From the NCBI GenBank assembly GCA_023231475.1, contig JALJEE010002328.1:105652-169651 (forward strand): a DNA stretch of 64,000 bases, given 5' to 3'. The position numbers and the translations under genes are program-made. The stretch's first letter is position 1, and every line of letters begins with the position of its first letter. Shown here piece after piece: positions 59,949 through 64,000 of this stretch. The notes under the pieces were generated by a model. That model was given only the letters and a program-made list of their open reading frames with translations, did not search any database and was not told where the DNA came from. This stretch comes from Seison nebaliae (lineage: Eukaryota; Rotifera; Pararotatoria; Seisonacea; Seisonidae).

Positions 59949-60698
59949 ATGATTCATCAATTATTGCCATTGCTAGGTAATTATGATAATAAATTGATGA
60001 ACTGCTTAAGAAAAAATAATGGAAAATTGACATATTTTTATTTCAAAAAAGAAGCTCATCGGTTGTCATGGAAACGATTTAACGGGAATGAACAATACTT
60101 TGGCAACTAATGGGCAATGTTAGTTTCTGTTCGATAATAAGGTTCTGTATAATTTTCAGATACGATAACATTAAGACCAGATATAGTGGAAATGACGTTA
60201 CGAATAAGTAGCACGAGAAGCAACATGCTGTCAGCGAAAACGGTTTCAAACAAAAAGAGAGACTATGTTCTATATTATTTGAAAATGAATGAAAAATATC
60301 TAACTGATTATCGGTTGGAAAATCTGGTGAACTCACATGAGAAGTTGAAACAATTTACTTCCACAATTTTAATCAATGCAGAACTAAATAACTTAAATTT
60401 ATACAATCAACTCACCTCGATATTAGTCGAAAAGATTAATATTGAAGTTCTTTCTCCGAAATATGGATTCTCTTCTGAATATATCACAAACTGCAAACAT
60501 AGAGCAGCCATTGAAGCCATGTTCAATGCAAGGAAGAAAGCAAAATTGTTATTAAAAACTTCAGGTTCAAACAAACAATTATGTTTTCCAAAAACTATCG
60601 AAGAAAAAACAGTTGGACTTGAAAAAGTTCGAACTCAAAAATTTAACGAAACTGAAAATTTGACTTGTCAATTGTCTGTTATATTTCAATTAGAATAA
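59949..60698 (+). CDS. IRAK1BP1: IRAK1BP1-like SIMPL-domain (DUF541) protein
   Basis: Two exons (59949-59976 and 60160-60698) give 188 aa. The SIMPL pattern is visible: LRPDIVEMTLRISST (family: xPDxxxVSxxVSS), a middle strand FTSTILINAELNNLNLYN, LVEKINIEVLSPKYGF (human LVEKLDSSVVISPPQF), then AAIEAMFNARKKAKLLLKTSG (human AAVENAWRKAQEVCNLVG). The mammalian protein binds IRAK1 and modulates NF-kB signalling; bacterial DUF541 proteins are periplasmic. No signal peptide here. The first exon and its GTAATT donor are tentative; the second exon is solid. It ends about 190 bp before the LINE nest. Confidence 0.6.
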
Positions 60699-60795
60699 AA
60701 TTTTAAATCTTTCCCAATTTCATTCTTATAAACATGAAAAATTTCAAATCTCGAACTTAAAAAAATTCGTCAAATTGAACTGTCAAAAAATTGCC

Positions 60796-60925
60796 CTAAA
60801 ATTGATCATTTTTGAAGTTATATTGATGTGATTCAATGAATTTCCGGACGATCTGTTCCAATTCAGGATTGTCCCAATCATGAAGACTCAATTGTTGGAT
60901 TCGTCTTTGGTTAGCTGCTTTCGTC
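60796..60925 (-). pseudogene. Possible host-gene end fragment beside the LINE
   Basis: A short minus-strand frame ends LHDWDNPELEQIVRKFIES followed by a Lys/Asn tail and stop. Its composition looks protein-like and unlike the LINE frame on the other strand. I recognise no family. It may be a 3' exon cut off by the LINE insertion, or chance. Confidence 0.25.
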
Positions 60926-61507
60926 CCATCTGTGTTCCTTCGTTCCTCCTTCGCGGTTTTGAACGTGTGATTATAAGAAGATTCCGGTATGAATTTTATT
61001 CCTCCACAGTTCAATGTGCTTATAGGAGAAACAACAGAGGGGTGCATCCTTGCGTCGCCATTGTGAGATCCTTAATCTATTATCATAGGACAACAAACCG
61101 TCTTCTTCATATTTCGTTTCTCGACGCATCAAGAGCGTTCGATTCCATCGATGTGCTTCAGGCACTAAATTATCTGCAATCCCGTGAAGTTCATCACTCG
61201 ATATTATCGTTCATAAAAACATTGTGTTCACGTTCATTCTGTTCCGTATCGGGCAAAAATCAGCAGTCGGCTTTTTTCAAAGTTAATCGAGGTGTTCGCC
61301 AAGGCTCGATACTAGGACCGTGGCTGTTCGGTCTTGGTCTCGATTCGGCACTCGATTTAATCAATTCTCGTTTTTCCATTTATGTCAACGGTTGACGTAT
61401 TCCAGTAGCATATTCTTACGCTGATGACATCGTACTGTTTTCCACGTCTAATCGGAGTCTATTGGATGTGTTATCCGCTGTGTTGGATGTGTTGGATGGA
61501 TGGAATT
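60885..61507 (+). mobile_element. LINE fragment A, reverse transcriptase 5' half
   Basis: Non-LTR reverse transcriptase on the plus strand. It shows the fingers region FRPICVPSFLL and GFERVIIRRF, the palm motif A LLHISFLDASRAFDSI, motif B RGVRQGSILGPWLFG and, in a shifted frame past a stop at about 61393, motif C YSYADDIVLFSTSN. The copy then stops abruptly at about 61507, where a second RT copy begins earlier in the domain. No endonuclease part is visible, so it is 5'-truncated. Confidence 0.8.
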
Positions 61508-62261
61508 GATATTCTACGTAATGAAGGAATAGATAGTCATTCTTTTTCGTTCATCAATGAAATCTTTACGAATTCGTTCGGAGTAGTAAAAGATGGATCG
61601 AAGAAATCTAATATGTTTCGCATAAATAAAGGAGTAAGACAAGGATGTATTCTCGCTCCATGGATTTTTGGAAAAGTGTTGGATGAAATTCTTATTGAAT
61701 CCAATCGGAAATTGTTATTTAAAGTTAGTCCGAATTCCTTTCCTGCAGTTATTGCGTACGCAGATGATATCCTCATTGGCACGAATAACGTTCGTCAATG
61801 TAAAAGAGTTGTGTCTTTCATCAGTGATGGTTTAGCTATTGTTGGAATCAAATGTAATCAGAGTAAGTCATCGATTATCTCGAATATTTCTACATTTCCA
61901 ATTCGTTGTGATTTGAAGAAATTGTTGTGCAAGGAGGTGTGTTTCCTTGGATGTCAGATTGACTCGAAGAGGAAAAGTGAATTCTTTTTGGTGGTCCATA
62001 TATCCTGTGAGAGCTTCTCGTCGCCTCTCCAGTTTTTTTGCAACTATTACTCATTTAATTATTCTCTTTCACTTGAGGATGTGCTATTGTTGACGTCAAA
62101 CTTCAACATTTCCTCCTATGTTCCTGATTCTCTCAAAAATTACATAGAAACAGGGAGGAGTTTGTTCCTTAATAACTCTTTTAAGGATTTATCTTTATTT
62201 CTTTATAATTGTCTCTCTTATACCCCGCGGGGATTTGGTGTAATAATAAAAAAAAAAAAAT
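61508..62261 (+). mobile_element. LINE fragment B with complete 3' terminus, inserted in the Ty3-type fossil
   Basis: A second, different RT copy, 5'-truncated between motifs A and B. It shows INKGVRQGCILAPWIFG (motif B), VIAYADDILIGTN (motif C), GIKCNQSKSSII and VCFLGCQIDSKRK. The 3' end is CCCCGCGGGGATTTGGTGT followed by AATAAT and 13 A, ending at about 62261. The very next bases belong to the integrase region of the minus-strand Ty3-type fossil, so the tail marks the insertion point. Confidence 0.85.
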
Positions 62262-64000
62262 TTAGTTATCCAATTTTGCTCGATTGCTCTGACCACTGTC
62301 TGTGCTTGTTCATTTGCCATTGGAATTGTTTCGACCCATTTATTAGATTTATCCGTTAGCACTTTCTGTTGGAGGTAAATGACCTAAAACATCGATACAA
62401 ATAGTTTCGTTTGGGTACTGAATATTCATTCCCGTGAATAATTCGATATTTTTTGGATAAATATTTTTTGCTCTCTGGCATCTATCACATGATGTGATAA
62501 TTTCTTTTACAAATTCTGTCATTTTCGGGTGATAACTTCCTTCGGAAAATCTTCGTAATGTTTCACTGATTGACAAATGACTTTCTTCGTGAATTTTCTT
62601 TATCTTAATTTTAGCTTCATCGTCATTCAATATTCTTTGGAGCTTCATACCATTCATTCTGAACAATTTTTCACTCTTCTTGATCTTGATTTGCTCGTTC
62701 CTTAAATAAATTTGCAAAATTATAGTTTTTTTTCAGTTCATCTAGATTCTCGATCGGACCTTCGTTGTCTATAGTTTTCAACAACATTTCTACGAAGTTT
62801 TCCTTTGACAGACAATTGATAGGATATCTTGAAAGTGTATCCGCGACGTGATTCGTTTTCCCAGGCTTATATTCGATGGTGATGTTATAGGCTTGTAATT
62901 GTGTCGCCCATCTGCTAAGTCTTGCTGATGTATTTTGTTTTTCCTTCAACCATTTTAATGCTCGGTGATCCGTTATGAAATGAAATTTTTGTCCATGTAA
63001 ATAAACATCGAATGATTCAATTGCATAGATAACTGCTGCAGCTTCTAATTCTGTTGCGCCAAAATTTTCTTCGTTTTGTCTAGTTTTTCTACAACTATAT
63101 GTAATTGGAATTTCTTGACTCATTCTTCTGCGACAACGCAGCACCGAAACCGTATTTGCTTTCATCGGTGCTAACTTGAAACATTTTCTTGAGGTTTGGA
63201 TAGGCTAAGACTGGTTCATTATATAATTGATTCTTTAATGAAATCCATGCAGTTTTTTTCTGTTTAATTCACGAAAATTTATTTTTTTCTATTGTTAGCT
63301 CATTCAATGGATGAGCAATTTGTCCGAAGTCTTTTATAAATCTCCGATAAAAGCCTGCCATTCCCAAAAATGATTTTACCGCTTTTCGGTTTGTTGGTCT
63401 TGGGAATTCTGGAATAGCTCTTAGCTTGTCCGGATTTGGTTTGACTCCATCTTTTGTAATTCAATATCCAAGAAACTTAATTTCCGACATTCCAAATTGA
63501 CATTTTTCTCGGTTTATCGTTAGATGTGCGTAGTTAATTTCTTTAAATATTTGTTCTAATACTTCTTGACGTTCTTGTTCTGATGAGGACCAAACTATAA
63601 TTTCATCAAGATATACGCAACAATTGCGAAAAAGGAATGGTTGAAGAACATTTTCTATAATTCTTTGGAACTTTGCTGGTGCATTTGTTAGTCCAAATGG
63701 CATTTTGTTATATTCGAATAGTCCCCAAGGTGTAGTGAATGCCGTATATTCTTTGGACTGATCTTCCAATGGTATTTGGTGGAAACCCGATTTTAAATCT
63801 GTTGATGAAAAAATTTTAGCTTCGCTCAGTTTATCTATTATATCATCAATTCTTTCCATTGAATATGCATCTTTGATTGTTGCTTTGTTTAATTTTCTAT
63901 AATCGATGCATAATCTCATAGATCCATCCGCTTTGGTAACTGGATTGATTGGACTTGCCCAGGGACTTTTGCTTCTTTCAATAATTCCTTGGACGAAGAA
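62262..64000 (-). mobile_element. Ty3/gypsy-type LTR retrotransposon fossil, partial pol
   Basis: Part of an old pol gene reading leftwards from the window edge. In element order it has reverse transcriptase (LCIDYRKLNKAT, TDLKSGFHQIPL, PFGLTNAPAKFQ, YLDEIIVWSS), RNase H (GATELEAAAVIYAIE, FITDHRALKWL, ADTLSRYP), an integrase zinc-binding segment and the start of the integrase core, where LINE fragment B interrupts it. The order RT-RNaseH-IN and the motifs are typical of Ty3/gypsy (Metaviridae). It is broken, with several breaks in the part seen. No LTR, gag or envelope is visible, and the upstream part lies outside the window. Moderately old by its decay. Confidence 0.88.

Overview
The window is AT-rich nuclear DNA from a small-genome animal. 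Integrator, P-TEFb-type cyclin, caspase, SR splicing factor, PIBF1, CRAL-TRIO, Ly6 and fibrinogen-like genes all point to Metazoa. The mix of CRAL-TRIO, Ly6 and fibrinogen-like proteins, LINEs and a Ty3-type element fits an arthropod, perhaps a mite, but I cannot name the clade. Introns are mostly 31 to 70 nt. Of 46 introns I could place, 42 begin with GTT instead of GTA or GTG. Wherever all exons could be placed, the reconstructed coding lengths are divisible by three.

Layout: (1) 0.2-13.4 kb is a gene-dense block with INTS6 (-), an unknown gene (+), PIBF1/CEP90 (-), a TXNDC16-like ER protein (-) and an SR splicing factor (-). (2) 14.3-20.3 kb holds a caspase (-) whose exons run in phase into a 2.8-kb Ser/Asn/His-rich exon, which implies a prodomain of over 1,000 residues. 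(3) 20.4-31.5 kb is a gene desert with simple repeats and one 139-bp inverted-repeat element. (4) 31.6-38.4 kb is a very compact cluster: eS7 (+), RTRAF (-), an unknown gene (+), a type I membrane protein (-), GTDC1/QTMAN (-), a divergent MPN protein (-) and a CRAL-TRIO protein (+). (5) 38.4-42.4 kb is a second desert, followed by an unrecognised Ser/Asn-rich protein (+), a cyclin T/K-type gene (-) and the P5A ATPase ATP13A1 (-). (6) 51.8-55.8 kb carries minus-strand LINE fragments around a fibrinogen-like secreted protein gene. (7) 56.2-60.7 kb has a Ly6 protein (+), Protein Red/IK (-), a run of palindromes and an IRAK1BP1-like gene (+). (8) 60.9-64 kb is a nest of mobile elements: two plus-strand LINE fragments end to end, the second inserted into the integrase region of an old Ty3/gypsy-type pol fossil (-).

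Most recognised genes are unrelated housekeeping functions: transcription (INTS6, cyclin), splicing (SR, Red), centrosome (PIBF1), RNA ligation and transport (RTRAF), tRNA modification (GTDC1), translation (eS7) and ER quality control (ATP13A1, TXNDC16-like). Spacing is extreme: one pair of start codons lies 15 bp apart, one stop/start pair overlaps by 1 nt, and one convergent pair overlaps by 9 nt in coding sequence.

The strongest unusual signals are the GTT splice donors, the giant caspase, the palindrome array at 58.8-59.5 kb and the 3'-terminal palindrome shared by different LINE copies.
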